Part shown: positions 34,949 through 44,154 of the stretch, one piece after another
Numbering within the stretch: the stretch's first letter is position 1
Layout of the letters: each line of letters begins with the position of its first letter
Assembly: GCA_963714205.1 (NCBI GenBank)
Contig: CAVQNQ010000001.1
Span: 144,989-208,988, forward strand
DNA length: 64,000 nt
Origin: CAVQNQ01 sp963714205
Lineage (GTDB): Bacteria > Acidobacteriota > Terriglobia > Bryobacterales > Bryobacteraceae
Direction of reading: 5' to 3'
Notes under the pieces: generated by a model
What the model was told of the DNA's origin: nothing
The model's database searches: none
The model's input: only the letters and a program-made list of their open reading frames with translations
Made by a program: the position numbers and the translations under genes

Positions 34949-36988
34949 CTACTTCACCGCAATCGTAGCCCCACCCGCGCTCCAGTAGTATTGATCGGCG
35001 TAGATGACGATCGGAACAACTCCGGTCGGCGCATTTGGAGGCACTTGCACGTTTACCTGCGACACCCCGGCGATCAAGCCAGGCGCCTGGCCGGCGAACG
35101 TGACGGGGGCGGGAACCCCTCCAATCTTCCCGGTGATGGCGGCTGCCGGCTGCGGGAAGGGAGGAGCCGACGGCCCGAGCGAGCCGTCCGCGATGGGCGG
35201 CGTCACCGGGCCGAGACCGGTCACATAAACGGCGACCGTGGATCCCCTCGACGCAGGATTCGATGCCGAGTTCACGGTGCCGTCCTGATTCACAATGGCC
35301 GCCTGACCGTTCCCGGTGCCGGTCGTGGTGAACAGGCCCGGCGCGGCCGGGGCCACCGGCAATTTCACCGGCCCAATGATTTGCCCCCCACTTTGCACGC
35401 TGACAAAAGTGCTCAGCCCCGGAGTCACCTCAAAAGGAACCACCGCGTTGATCTGGCAATCGGAAGTGTACAGTAAAGGCGTTGGGACTTGAACTGGCGA
35501 ATACTGGCTGAAGGTGACGGCAGGCTTCTCTCCGAAGCCAGCGCCGAACAAAGTGACGACCTCGCCCGGGGTGACGCCGCCTTCAGCGAGAGTCGTGAAG
35601 TAACCAGGAAAAAAGCTTGCCGCGTTGACTACGGAAGCGAGCGTCGGCCCGGCCGGCTGCGAGAAATCCACCTTGGCCACGAAGGCATCGGAATCTCCGC
35701 CGCCATACTCGGTCTGAAAGGCGTGGGGTGTCGAGAAGAAGACCAGCGCATAGGCGAGACCGGCGGAGTAGAGACCGCCTCTTCCGTCGAGCGCCAGATA
35801 GGCGCCCGGAATGGGCGACGATCCGGCCAGCGCCGAACCGCTCGCGTTGAGGACCAGAACGAAGGGCGAGGGCGTGCATCCGGGAAGGGTAGTGCCAGGG
35901 CCGGCGGTCTGGACCATGCTCACGTAGGCCTGGCCCGCGGCATCCGCTACGACCGGATACGCGGGTCCCGAGCCGGTGAACGTCGAATAGACCAGGGTTC
36001 CCGATGCCTCGAATTTGGAAACGAATCCAGCGCCGTAAGCGATCTGCGGAACGTTCGGGATGCCCGTGTAGGTTGTCTCGAACGCGCCACTGGTGGTGGG
36101 GAAGTTCAGGGAATTCGTACCCCCGGCGGCGTATGCTGCGCCCGACGAATTTACCGCCAGGCTGAATACGTTGTCCACCCCTGACCCTCCCAGGTACGTC
36201 GAATAAAGCAAATGGCTTCCGGTAGCGTCCAATTTCGCTACAAAACCATCGCCATCACCGCCAAAAGTCCGCGACAATGCGCCGCCGGTGGTAGGAAAAT
36301 CCGGCGAAGTCGTATAGCCCGCCACCCAAGCGTTTCCGGCGCTGTCGAGCGCGATCGCTTCGGCGTCGTCCGAACCCGATCCGCCCAGGTACGTGGACCA
36401 CGCCAGGCTTCCCGTGGGCGTTAGCTTCAAGACGAAAGCGTTGGTGCAAGAAGCGCACGCGCTGGGTTGATAGACGCCTGGCGTGGTTTGCAGGCCCGGA
36501 CCGGACCGGCCCGTGACGTAAGCATTGCCTGCGCTATCCACTGCAATCGCGGTTGGGGCGCCGCCGAGCGGAAAAGTGAAAAGAACGTTCTGGCCCGAGG
36601 GATCCAGCTTAATCGCCGAACAGGAGCCGGACGATCCGTACGCAGGACAGACGACCAGATACACGTTCCCGCCCGGGTCCACGGCAATAGCTACCGGCTG
36701 CCAGCCGGCCAGACAGGCGGAGAAGTCAATAGCCGTGCCGGAAGGATTGAGTTTCGTCACGAATGTGCAGCCGTTACCCGCCTGGGGCACGCCCAGCGCT
36801 GTGGAGGTCAAAGGGAAATCCGGAGACTGGGTTGTCCCCGTTACGTAGACCTCGCCAGTCGAATCCACGGCGATTCCGGCCGCGGTGTCGGCGTAGGACC
36901 CGCCCAGGTACGTGACGTAATCGACCAGCGGCCCAGACGCCGCAACAGCGGCAAAAGCGATCGGGAAAAGAAGAAGGGCACGCAGCAT
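34949..36988 (-). CDS. Secreted SBBP-repeat beta-propeller protein with Solibacter-type C-terminal domain
   Basis: A 679-residue exported protein. Signal peptide 1-18 (LLLFPIAFAAVAAS). Then multiple SBBP repeats, each with a GNAYVTG-like or GSGSDDAEAIALDSAGNAWVAG-like core, probably forming a beta-propeller (about 25-440). The C-terminal region (about 455-679: VVNAASFFPGYFTTLAEGGV, VTLFGAGFGEKP, INAVVPFEV, GQAAIVNQDGTVNSASNPASRGS, VAGVSQVNVQVP) matches the domain described from Candidatus Solibacter (TIGR03437-type). Function unknown, probably surface-exposed. It is the best lineage marker in the window. Confidence 0.88.
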   Translation of the reverse strand: MLRALLLFPIAFAAVAASGPLVDYVTYLGGSYADTAAGIAVDSTGEVYVTGTTQSPDFPLTSTALGVPQAGNGCTFVTKLNPSGTAIDFSACLAGWQPVAIAVDPGGNVYLVVCPAYGSSGSCSAIKLDPSGQNVLFTFPLGGAPTAIAVDSAGNAYVTGRSGPGLQTTPGVYQPSACASCTNAFVLKLTPTGSLAWSTYLGGSGSDDAEAIALDSAGNAWVAGYTTSPDFPTTGGALSRTFGGDGDGFVAKLDATGSHLLYSTYLGGSGVDNVFSLAVNSSGAAYAAGGTNSLNFPTTSGAFETTYTGIPNVPQIAYGAGFVSKFEASGTLVYSTFTGSGPAYPVVADAAGQAYVSMVQTAGPGTTLPGCTPSPFVLVLNASGSALAGSSPIPGAYLALDGRGGLYSAGLAYALVFFSTPHAFQTEYGGGDSDAFVAKVDFSQPAGPTLASVVNAASFFPGYFTTLAEGGVTPGEVVTLFGAGFGEKPAVTFSQYSPVQVPTPLLYTSDCQINAVVPFEVTPGLSTFVSVQSGGQIIGPVKLPVAPAAPGLFTTTGTGNGQAAIVNQDGTVNSASNPASRGSTVAVYVTGLGPVTPPIADGSLGPSAPPFPQPAAAITGKIGGVPAPVTFAGQAPGLIAGVSQVNVQVPPNAPTGVVPIVIYADQYYWSAGGATIAVK

Positions 36989-37054
36989 AGCATTACTAAG
37001 ACCCCAGAGCTGCCGTTTCCACTACACCTCCGCGCCTCGCGATTACAATCGAAG

Positions 37055-38194
37055 TTGATCCAATTCTCCTTTGAGGTGGTGGCCGAGTGCCCGCAGACCC
37101 ATGCGCGGGCCGGTCTGCTGCACACGCCGCATGGAACCATCCCCACGCCCGTATTCATGCCGGTGGGAACGCAGGCCACCGTCAAGGGCTTGAACCAGCG
37201 CGACTTGGCCGAAGATCTCGGCGTGAAGATCCTGCTGGCCAACACCTATCATCTCTATCTGCGGCCGGGCCACGAGGCCATTCGCCGGATGGGCGGGCTG
37301 CACCGCTTCATGTCCTGGCCCAACGCCATTCTCACGGATTCGGGCGGCTTCCAGGTCTTCAGCCTGAGCGGCCTGCGCAAGATCGCCGAAGAAGGCGTGG
37401 AGTTCCGTTCGCACCTGAATGGCGACGCGCACACCTTCACCCCCGAATCCATCGTGGACGTGCAGTTGGCCCTGGGCAGCGATATCCTGATGGCGCTCGA
37501 TGAGTGTCCGGAATACCCGGTGAGCCGCGAGTACGCGCGCGAAAGCATGCTGCGCACGGTACGCTGGGCCGCGCGGGCCATGGAGCGCTACCGGCTCCAG
37601 ACCGCCGGCGATCCCCTGCGGCACGCTCTGTTTCCCATCGTGCAGGGATCCATGTTCGCCGATCTACGCTGCGAATGCGCCCGCGCGCTGGTGGATCTCG
37701 ACGCGCCGGGATATGCCATCGGCGGCCTTTCGGTGGGCGAGCCGCGCCCCCTCAGTCTGGAGATGGCCGAGGCCAGCGCCGAGGTGCTGCCTCTGCTCCG
37801 GCCGCGCTACGCCATGGGAGTAGGAATGCCGGGAGAACTGGCGGAATACGTGGCGCGCGGCGTGGACATGATGGATTGCGTGCTGCCCTCGCGCAACGCC
37901 CGCAACGGATATCTCTTCACCTCCGAAGGGAGGGTGATCATCAAGCACGCGCGCTATAAAGAGGACCAGGGGCCGGTGGATCCCGGCTGCCGGTGCTATA
38001 CCTGCAGCAGGTATTCAAGAGCTTATCTTCGCCATTTGTTCCTGTCTGGAGAGGTCCTGTACGCCGCGCTGGCGACCCGCCACAACCTGCAACGGTACCT
38101 TGACATCATGGGGGAGATCAGGCACGCTATTATATCGGGCTCATTCCCGGAGTACTTGAGGATTGTTCGCTCGGTGTCCGCCCATGCCGAGTAA
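37055..38194 (+). CDS. tgt: tRNA-guanine transglycosylase
   Basis: A 379-residue enzyme exchanging guanine-34 for the queuosine precursor in Asp, Asn, His and Tyr tRNAs. LLANTYHLYLRPG, LTDSGGFQVFSLSGLRKI (catalytic Asp), GGLSVGEP and MDCVLPSRNARNG are signatures. The zinc site is CRCYTC with a later histidine (YLRHLF). The start is probably TTG 37055; the frame extends far upstream without a credible start. Followed by yajC-secD-secF, a common bacterial order. Confidence 0.93.
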   Translation: MIQFSFEVVAECPQTHARAGLLHTPHGTIPTPVFMPVGTQATVKGLNQRDLAEDLGVKILLANTYHLYLRPGHEAIRRMGGLHRFMSWPNAILTDSGGFQVFSLSGLRKIAEEGVEFRSHLNGDAHTFTPESIVDVQLALGSDILMALDECPEYPVSREYARESMLRTVRWAARAMERYRLQTAGDPLRHALFPIVQGSMFADLRCECARALVDLDAPGYAIGGLSVGEPRPLSLEMAEASAEVLPLLRPRYAMGVGMPGELAEYVARGVDMMDCVLPSRNARNGYLFTSEGRVIIKHARYKEDQGPVDPGCRCYTCSRYSRAYLRHLFLSGEVLYAALATRHNLQRYLDIMGEIRHAIISGSFPEYLRIVRSVSAHAE

Positions 38195-38213
38195 AGTCCA
38201 ATTCGGATAAAAC

Positions 38214-38528
38214 GTGGCTTTAAGTCTGTTTTTGCAATCGGCGCCGTCCAGTTCTTCCATGCTGGGACTCCTCCCCATTCTCCTGATCTTCGGCATTTTC
38301 TATTTCCTGCTGTTCATGCCCATGCAGAAGCAGCGCAAACAGCAGCAGAAAATGCTGGCCGGCCTGCAAAACGGCAATACAGTGGTGACCAGCGGAGGCC
38401 TGGTCGGAACGATTGTCGCCATCGACGGCGACGACACCCTGGTGCTGCGCGTGAAACCGGACAATGTGAAGCTCCAGGTTACGCGCGCCTCGGTATCGAG
38501 CTTGGTTTCGGGCGAACCCAAGAAGTAG
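38214..38528 (+). CDS. yajC: Sec translocase accessory protein YajC
   Basis: A 104-residue inner-membrane subunit that joins SecDF. One membrane helix (MLGLLPILLIFGIFYFLLFM, about 16-35) is followed by PMQKQRKQQQKML and GNTVVTSGGLVGTIVAIDGDD, the family signature. GTG 38214 is the only start giving the full helix. It sits 27 bases before secD. Confidence 0.93.
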   Translation: MALSLFLQSAPSSSSMLGLLPILLIFGIFYFLLFMPMQKQRKQQQKMLAGLQNGNTVVTSGGLVGTIVAIDGDDTLVLRVKPDNVKLQVTRASVSSLVSGEPKK

Positions 38529-38555
38529 TAACCTTATACAAGGCTTTAAATTCCC

Positions 38556-40175
38556 ATGCGAAAGAACCTGACGGCGCGGACCGTGATTATCGTCGCCACG
38601 ATACTGATCTGCATATTCGGCATTATCGGCGTTCCCAAGTCCAAGGCCGACTTGGTCAATAACATCCAGAACAACATCCGGCTCGGGCTGGACCTGAAGG
38701 GCGGCAGCCACCTGGTGCTGGAAGTCCAGGTCCAGGACGCTATCAAAGCCGATGCCGACCACACCATGGATCTGCTGAAGGACGATCTGAAGAAGCAGAA
38801 CATCAGTTGGGCGAGCATGGACCGCAGCGATCCGCAGTCGGTGAGCGACGCCGATAACGTCGTGATCACCATCAAGGGCATTCCCGCGACCCAGTCCAGC
38901 GATTTCCGCAACATCATCAATGAGCGGTATCCGACGTATGTGCTGACTGTATTGAATTCGACGGATTATTCCATGCGCCTGAAGCCGTCGGATCTGGTGG
39001 AGATGAAGCGCGATACCGTCCAGCGCACCCGCGATACGATCGAGAACCGCATCAACCAGCTCGGCGTGGCGGAGTCCTCGGTGCAGCAGTATGGGCGTTC
39101 GGGAGCCGATTATGAGCTGCTGGTGCAGCTTCCCGGCGTGGACGATCCGGCGCGCGCCAAGGAGTTCATCGGCACGGCGGCGGTGCTCGAAATCTGCGCG
39201 GTGAAGGACGGGCCGTTTCCCAGCCGCGATGCCGGCCTGGCGCAGCACGGCGGCGTCCTGCCGCTGGGGACCCGGCTGGTGCGGGCCAAACCGCGCGCGG
39301 GCCAGCAAGGCGAGGAGTGGTATCTGCTCGACAAATCGGCCGTGATCACCGGCCAGCAGATGCGCAATGCGCGCGCCAGCCAGGACGATTTCCGGAAGTG
39401 GGAGACCAGTTTTTCACTGTCGCAGGACGGCGGCAAGCGCTTCGGCCGCTACACGGAAGCCAATGTCGGCAACAAGCTGGCGGTGGTGCTGGATAACCAG
39501 ATCGTCAGCGTGGCCACCATCGAATCCCGAATCGAGGATTCCGGCCGCATCACCGGTCTGGGAAGCGAAGAGGAAGCCGTGGATCTCTCGCGCTACCTGC
39601 GTTCCGGGTCGCTGCCGGCGGGTGTGAAGTACATCGAGGAAAACTCAGTGGGACCCTCGCTGGGCGCGGACTCGATTCACGAGGGGCTGGTGGCGGGCAT
39701 CGCCGGCCTGCTGGCGGTCGTGACCGTGATGCTCCTCTATTATAAGAAGTCGGGCCTGAACGCCGTGCTGGCGCTCGTTCTGAACACGGTGCTGCTGATG
39801 GCGGCGCTCTCCTACTTCCACGCGGCGCTGACGCTGCCGGGCATCGCCGGGGTGATTCTTACCATCGGTATGGCGGTGGACTCCAACGTACTGATTTTCG
39901 AGCGGATCCGCGAGGAGCTGCGGGCCGGCAAGGCGATTCTCGCGGCCGTGGACACCGGTTTCAACAAGGCGTGGTGGACGATTGTGGACACGCACGTGAC
40001 GACCGTGGTATCGTGCGCCTTCCTGTTCCTGTTCGGCGAGGGACCGGTGCGGGGTTTCGCGGTGACGCTGACCATCGGGTTGATCGCCAACGTGTTCACG
40101 GCGGTCTTCGTTTCCAGGACGATTTTCGAATATGAGCTCACCGGGCGCCACCGGGTGGAGGCTTTAAGCATTTAA
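38556..40175 (+). CDS. secD: Protein translocase subunit SecD
   Basis: A 539-residue SecD with an N-terminal helix (8-28), a large periplasmic domain including LGLDLKGGSHLVLEV (P1 start) and a C-terminal bundle of five helices. IGMAVDSNVLIFERIREELRAGK is the conserved proton-path Asp/Arg segment read across residues about 442-464. It acts with SecF and YajC to pull exported proteins through SecYEG using the proton gradient. Followed by secF after about 40 bases. Confidence 0.96.
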   Translation: MRKNLTARTVIIVATILICIFGIIGVPKSKADLVNNIQNNIRLGLDLKGGSHLVLEVQVQDAIKADADHTMDLLKDDLKKQNISWASMDRSDPQSVSDADNVVITIKGIPATQSSDFRNIINERYPTYVLTVLNSTDYSMRLKPSDLVEMKRDTVQRTRDTIENRINQLGVAESSVQQYGRSGADYELLVQLPGVDDPARAKEFIGTAAVLEICAVKDGPFPSRDAGLAQHGGVLPLGTRLVRAKPRAGQQGEEWYLLDKSAVITGQQMRNARASQDDFRKWETSFSLSQDGGKRFGRYTEANVGNKLAVVLDNQIVSVATIESRIEDSGRITGLGSEEEAVDLSRYLRSGSLPAGVKYIEENSVGPSLGADSIHEGLVAGIAGLLAVVTVMLLYYKKSGLNAVLALVLNTVLLMAALSYFHAALTLPGIAGVILTIGMAVDSNVLIFERIREELRAGKAILAAVDTGFNKAWWTIVDTHVTTVVSCAFLFLFGEGPVRGFAVTLTIGLIANVFTAVFVSRTIFEYELTGRHRVEALSI

Positions 40176-40216
40176 GGCGGACGGCCCGTCCGCCGGGAAC
40201 AAAACGGAAGAGGCTG

Positions 40217-41491
40217 GTGTCAAATCGATTTGAAGAGCCACCAGCACGGCAAGGTTCGATGGAGCTATTTAAGAACACCAACTACGATTTTCTGGGCAAG
40301 AAGTGGCCTTTTATCATTGCCTCGCTGGTGCTAACGGTGGCCGGCCTGACGAGCATCGCCCTGAAGGGCGGGCTCAAGTACGGCATCGATTTTAAAGAAG
40401 GCGCCCTGATGACGGTCAAGTTCGCCTATCCGCCACCGCTCGACCGCATACGCTCGGCCATGTCGCACTCCCAGAAAATCAGGGGCGAGGTGAGCGTTCA
40501 AAACCTGACCGGAAGCGGAGCCGAAAACGAGGTCCAGATCGGGACGGAGGCTCAGGAGGAAGGCCAGTTGAACGTGAACCGCCAGGACATGCAGGACGTT
40601 CTGAACGCCACCTTCGCGCAAGGCGGGGCCGGGAAGCTGGATTTCAACAACGCCGGGCAGCAGGCGCTGGTCGAGAGGCTGCGCGATCCGCTGGCGCGCA
40701 ATGGCGTCGCCATGACCGAACCCCAGCTTCAGGACCTGACGCGGAACCTGCTGGAGACCCGCGACCGCCAGCATTCCGGGCTGGTAACGGATTTTCAACA
40801 GTTGGCCTCCGCTCCAGGCATGAACTCTGGTATTATGAACACTCTTAAGCAGGAGTGTTACCTGGCGCCGTTCCACGTCATGCAGGTTCAGATGGTGGGT
40901 CCCAAGGTCGGGGCCGAGTTGCGCCAGAAAGCCGTGCTGGCGACGCTGTATGCGCTGGCGGGCATGCTGGTCTACATCGCTTTCCGTTTCGAGTGGATCT
41001 ACGGTTTGGGCGCGGTAATCGCGGTGTTCCACGACACCATCATCACCATCGGGCTGTTCTCCTTATTTAATAAGGAGATCACGATGACGGTCATCGCGGC
41101 CCTGCTGACGCTGGTGGGCTACTCGATGAACGATACGATCGTGATTTTCGACCGGATCCGGGAGAACCTGAAGATTCTGCGGCGGGAGTCTCTCGAATCC
41201 GTGATGAACAAGGCCGTGAACCAGACGTTGAGCCGGACTGTGATGACCTCGGGTCTGACTTTCCTGACGGTGATCGCGCTGTTTATCTGGGGAGGCCCGG
41301 TTCTGAACGGGTTTTCGTTTGCGCTGGTGTGTGGGATTATCGTAGGAACGTATTCGTCCGTGTTCATCGCCAGTCCCATCGTTCTGTTCTGGCATAACTA
41401 CACGGACAGGCGTAGAAGGCCGGCTCCGGCCGCGTCTCCGGTTCTGCGCACGGAGGCGGTTCGCAAGAGCCCTAGCAGAGCGGTTAAGTGA
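40217..41491 (+). CDS. secF: Protein translocase subunit SecF
   Basis: A 424-residue SecF from GTG 40217 (GGAAGAGG upstream); ATG 40259 starting at MELFKNTNYDF is an alternative that begins at the conserved region. Helix 1 is near 30-48, then FKGGLKYGIDFKEGALM starts the periplasmic domain. VGYSMNDTIVIFDRIREN is the conserved functional motif in helix 4/5. A periplasmic insert of about 60 residues makes it longer than E. coli SecF. It partners SecD encoded just upstream. Confidence 0.94.
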   Translation: MSNRFEEPPARQGSMELFKNTNYDFLGKKWPFIIASLVLTVAGLTSIALKGGLKYGIDFKEGALMTVKFAYPPPLDRIRSAMSHSQKIRGEVSVQNLTGSGAENEVQIGTEAQEEGQLNVNRQDMQDVLNATFAQGGAGKLDFNNAGQQALVERLRDPLARNGVAMTEPQLQDLTRNLLETRDRQHSGLVTDFQQLASAPGMNSGIMNTLKQECYLAPFHVMQVQMVGPKVGAELRQKAVLATLYALAGMLVYIAFRFEWIYGLGAVIAVFHDTIITIGLFSLFNKEITMTVIAALLTLVGYSMNDTIVIFDRIRENLKILRRESLESVMNKAVNQTLSRTVMTSGLTFLTVIALFIWGGPVLNGFSFALVCGIIVGTYSSVFIASPIVLFWHNYTDRRRRPAPAASPVLRTEAVRKSPSRAVK

Positions 41492-41552
41492 GAATGGCCG
41501 CGGCAAGGCCGGAGAACATGGCAGCCGCGGAGACAAGGGAAAGGAAGCTTGT

Positions 41553-42302
41553 ATGTTTGAGCAGACGTTCGTAGAGGGCGTTGGGAAGACTAACAAGTCG
41601 TGGACCGTGATAGTCGCGTTCATCGGCGAGTTGATCTTTATCGGAATAGCGGTGCTCGTGCCGATGATCTACTTCGATGTGCTTCCCAAGACGACCTTGA
41701 CCAGTTTTCTGGTGGCGCCGCCACCGCCACCGCCTCCGCCTCCTCCTCCCCAGGCTGCGCCTCCGGTGAAGGTCGTGAAGGTCATCCCGAGGCAGTTCGA
41801 TGCCGGCAGGCTGATGGCTCCCAAGAGCATCCCGAGAGAAATCGCTGTCATTAAGGAAGAGGAGCTTCCGCCTCCATCCTCGGCAGTGGGCGGCGTAGTG
41901 GGCGGCCTGGCGGGCGGCATGGCGGGCGGCGTGCTGGGCGGCATCATCGGGTCGGTTCCGATGGCGGCTCCGCCTCCACCTCCGCCACCGGTGAAACAGG
42001 CAGCCGCCGTGCAACGGATCCGCGTCGGCGGAAACGTGCAGCAGGCCAAGCTGGTCAGGCAGCCGAAGCCGGCTTATCCGCCGCTGGCCAAGCAGGCGCG
42101 CATCCAGGGTGTGGTGCACCTGCAGGCGATCATTTCCAAGGACGGAACCATCCAGAAGCTGGAAGTTATCGGCGGCCATCCGCTGCTGGTTCCGGCGGCT
42201 TTGGAAGCGGTGAAACAGTGGGTGTATCAGCCGACCCTCCTGAACGGAGAGCCGGTTGAAGTCATTACTCAGATCGACGTGAATTTCACGTTGAGCCAGT
42301 AA
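41553..42302 (+). CDS. tonB: TonB-family energy transducer
   Basis: A 249-residue TonB-like protein with an N-terminal membrane helix (about 20-45), a proline-rich spacer (PPPPPPPPPPPQAAPP and a second PPPPPPP run) and a glycine-rich segment. The C-terminal TonB domain is at about 165-249 (YPPLAKQARIQGVVHLQAIIS, VKQWVYQPTLLNGEPVEV). It would carry proton-motive force from ExbBD to outer-membrane transporters. It heads the tonB-exbB-exbD-exbD-TPR cluster. Confidence 0.9.
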   Translation: MFEQTFVEGVGKTNKSWTVIVAFIGELIFIGIAVLVPMIYFDVLPKTTLTSFLVAPPPPPPPPPPPQAAPPVKVVKVIPRQFDAGRLMAPKSIPREIAVIKEEELPPPSSAVGGVVGGLAGGMAGGVLGGIIGSVPMAAPPPPPPPVKQAAAVQRIRVGGNVQQAKLVRQPKPAYPPLAKQARIQGVVHLQAIISKDGTIQKLEVIGGHPLLVPAALEAVKQWVYQPTLLNGEPVEVITQIDVNFTLSQ

Positions 42303-42367
42303 ACCGAGCGTTGCATCCGGACGTCGGTATTTAGAAGAAAATTCAACTCGCAGGAGAGAGAAATAAC

Positions 42368-43109
42368 ATGTTTTTGCAATTGCAAGTATGGTCGCTTTAT
42401 TTGCTCCAGGAGGGCGGAACGATCGGTTGGGATCCGCGCTCCATGTGGGCACAGATGGGCACGCTGGCCAAGATCGTCGTGATCATTCTGTTCATCATGT
42501 CGGCCTATTCGATCGGCGTCATGATCGACAGGCTGCTGGCGTATAGCGCAGCCCGCAAACAGTCCCGCGCGTTCGCTCCGGCGGTGGCCGGCGCCCTGCG
42601 CGAAGGCAAGCTGGACGAAGCGGTGAAGATCGCGGACCGTTACAAGAAGAGCCACCTGGCGAAGGTTGTGGTGGCCGGTCTGCAGGAATTCCAGGCTCAC
42701 CAGATGAGCTCCGAGATCCCCGGTGAAGAGATCGAAGCTTCCAAGCGCGCTCTGGAGCGCGCCGAAGCCATCGTGCACGCCGAATTGAAGCGCGGCGTCA
42801 GCGGCCTGGCGACGATCGGTTCGACGGCCCCCTTCGTGGGTCTGTTCGGAACCGTAGTCGGCATCATCAACGCGTTCAAGCGGAATTTCGACCGAGAAGT
42901 CCACCGGTCTGGGCGCCGTGGCCGGCGGTATTTCGGAAGCCCTGGTGACCACGGCTATCGGTCTGTTCGTGGCCATTCCGGCGGTCTGGATGTTCAACTA
43001 CTTCACCGGCAAGATCGAAGCGTTCGACGTGGAGATGGGCAACTCCAGTTCCGAGTTGATCGACTACTTCCTGAAGCGGTCCCAGCGCGGCGCCGGCGCC
43101 CGCAAGTAG
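42368..43109 (+). pseudogene. exbB: ExbB/TolQ (MotA-type) proton channel, interrupted by a +1 frameshift
   Basis: The first frame reads as an ExbB/TolQ protein up to GSTAPFVGLFGTVVGIINAFK, after which it loses homology. The second frame, from about 42885, continues TEKSTGLGAVAGGISEALVTTAIGLFVAI and runs to the normal end GAGARK at 43109. One extra C at about 42881 explains the break: removing it restores KGISTEKSTG. The intact protein would be about 246 residues with three helices. Two neighbouring exbD genes also carry shifts, so a local sequence error or real decay are both possible. Confidence 0.8.
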
Positions 43110-43147
43110 TTTCGGGTATTAGCTGAGAATAGATCCGGCGAGTTGAA

Positions 43148-43174
43148 GGGGGGCCTCCCCACGGAGGTCCCCCC
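43148..43174. promoter_or_regulatory. Strong hairpin between exbB and exbD
   Basis: GGGGGGCCTCC and GGAGG-T-CCCCCC form an 11-bp stem with one bulged base and a four-base loop. There is no T run, so it is more likely an mRNA-stabilising or processing element than a terminator, setting exbB and exbD expression apart. Confidence 0.5.
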
Positions 43175-43206
43175 AAATCACGTGGCCGGATTCGGGAGAA
43201 AGACCA

Positions 43207-43697
43207 ATGCCGATAACAGGAATCAAGACGGACAAGCCCGAGTTGAAGCTTAAGGCGCCGCCGCCGGTGGCCGACATCAACGTAACTCCCATGGTGGACG
43301 TGATGCTGGTGATGCTGATCATCTTCATGGTCATCACGCCTATGTTGTCCAAAGGCGTCAGCGTGGATATGGTGAAGACCAAGAACCCGATCGCCATGCA
43401 GGCCGCCGATAAGAGCGACGCAATCCTGGTCGCGGTGACGCGCGACGGCGAACGTGTTTCTGACCACGACCAAGATAGATGCCGAAGATCTGCCCGCCAA
43501 GGTGAAGGACCTGCTGACGAACCGGCTCGACAAGACCGTGTTTTTGAAGGCCGATTCGCGCGCCCGGTACGAGAAAGTCGTGGACGTGGTGGACAACCTC
43601 CGCGCGGCGGGCGTGGACCAGTTGGGTCTGCTGACGGAACAGATCCAGAGCGAGAAACCCAAGACGCCGGGGCGCCAGCAAGACCGGCGGACAGTAA
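43207..43697 (+). pseudogene. exbD: ExbD/TolR-type transport protein, interrupted by two frameshifts
   Basis: The first frame reads ADINVTPMVDVMLVMLIIFMVI as an ExbD membrane helix, then drifts after ILVAVTRDG. The next frame continues NVFLTTTKIDAEDLPAKVKDLL and YEKVVDVVDNLRAAGVDQLGLL. An extra G at about 43450 explains this. A second extra base in the GGGG run near 43670 would restore the ending GASKTGGQ with TAA at 43695-43697. The corrected protein is about 162 residues. Whether the shifts are real is unclear. Confidence 0.75.
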
Positions 43698-43725
43698 GCG
43701 GGAGTTTTTCTAAGGAGCAATTCTT

Positions 43726-44153
43726 ATGTCAATGGCAGTCGGCGGATCCGGCAGCGGTCCGAAATCCGACATCAACATGACGCCCATGATCGACGTGCTG
43801 CTGGTGCTGATCATCATTTTCATGGTGATCACGCCCTTGACGCCGCATGGGCTGGAGGCACTGGTGCCGCAGCCGCCACCGCCGGGTGCAAAGGCGGACC
43901 AGTCCGATACGCGGACGGTGGTCATCTCGATCAATAAAGATCACAGCATGCTGATCAACCAGGAACCGACCACGGAGCAGGCGCTGGGTCCCCGGCTGGA
44001 GGAGATCTTCAAGACGCGCGCCGAGCGTGTGGTCTTCGTGAAGGGCGATCCGGATATCGAATACCAGTACGTGGCCGAGCCATCGATGTCGCGCACGGGG
44101 CCGGCATCGACAAGGTCGGGCTGATGACCGCGAAGGTGGAGGCTGGACAATAA
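43726..44153 (+). pseudogene. Second ExbD/TolR-type protein, interrupted by a -1 frameshift
   Basis: KSDINMTPMIDVLLVLIIIFMVI is the ExbD helix; IEYQYVAE is the last recognisable segment in frame. After about 44079 the correct reading continues in another frame as AIDVARGAGIDKVGLM-like sequence, ending GQ with TAA at 44151-44153. One missing G explains it (GAG-GCC-ATC became GAGCCATC). Corrected length is about 142 residues. Two exbD copies in tandem are common in Acidobacteriota and Myxococcota. The start has AAGGAG upstream. Confidence 0.75.
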
Positions 44154-44154
44154 C

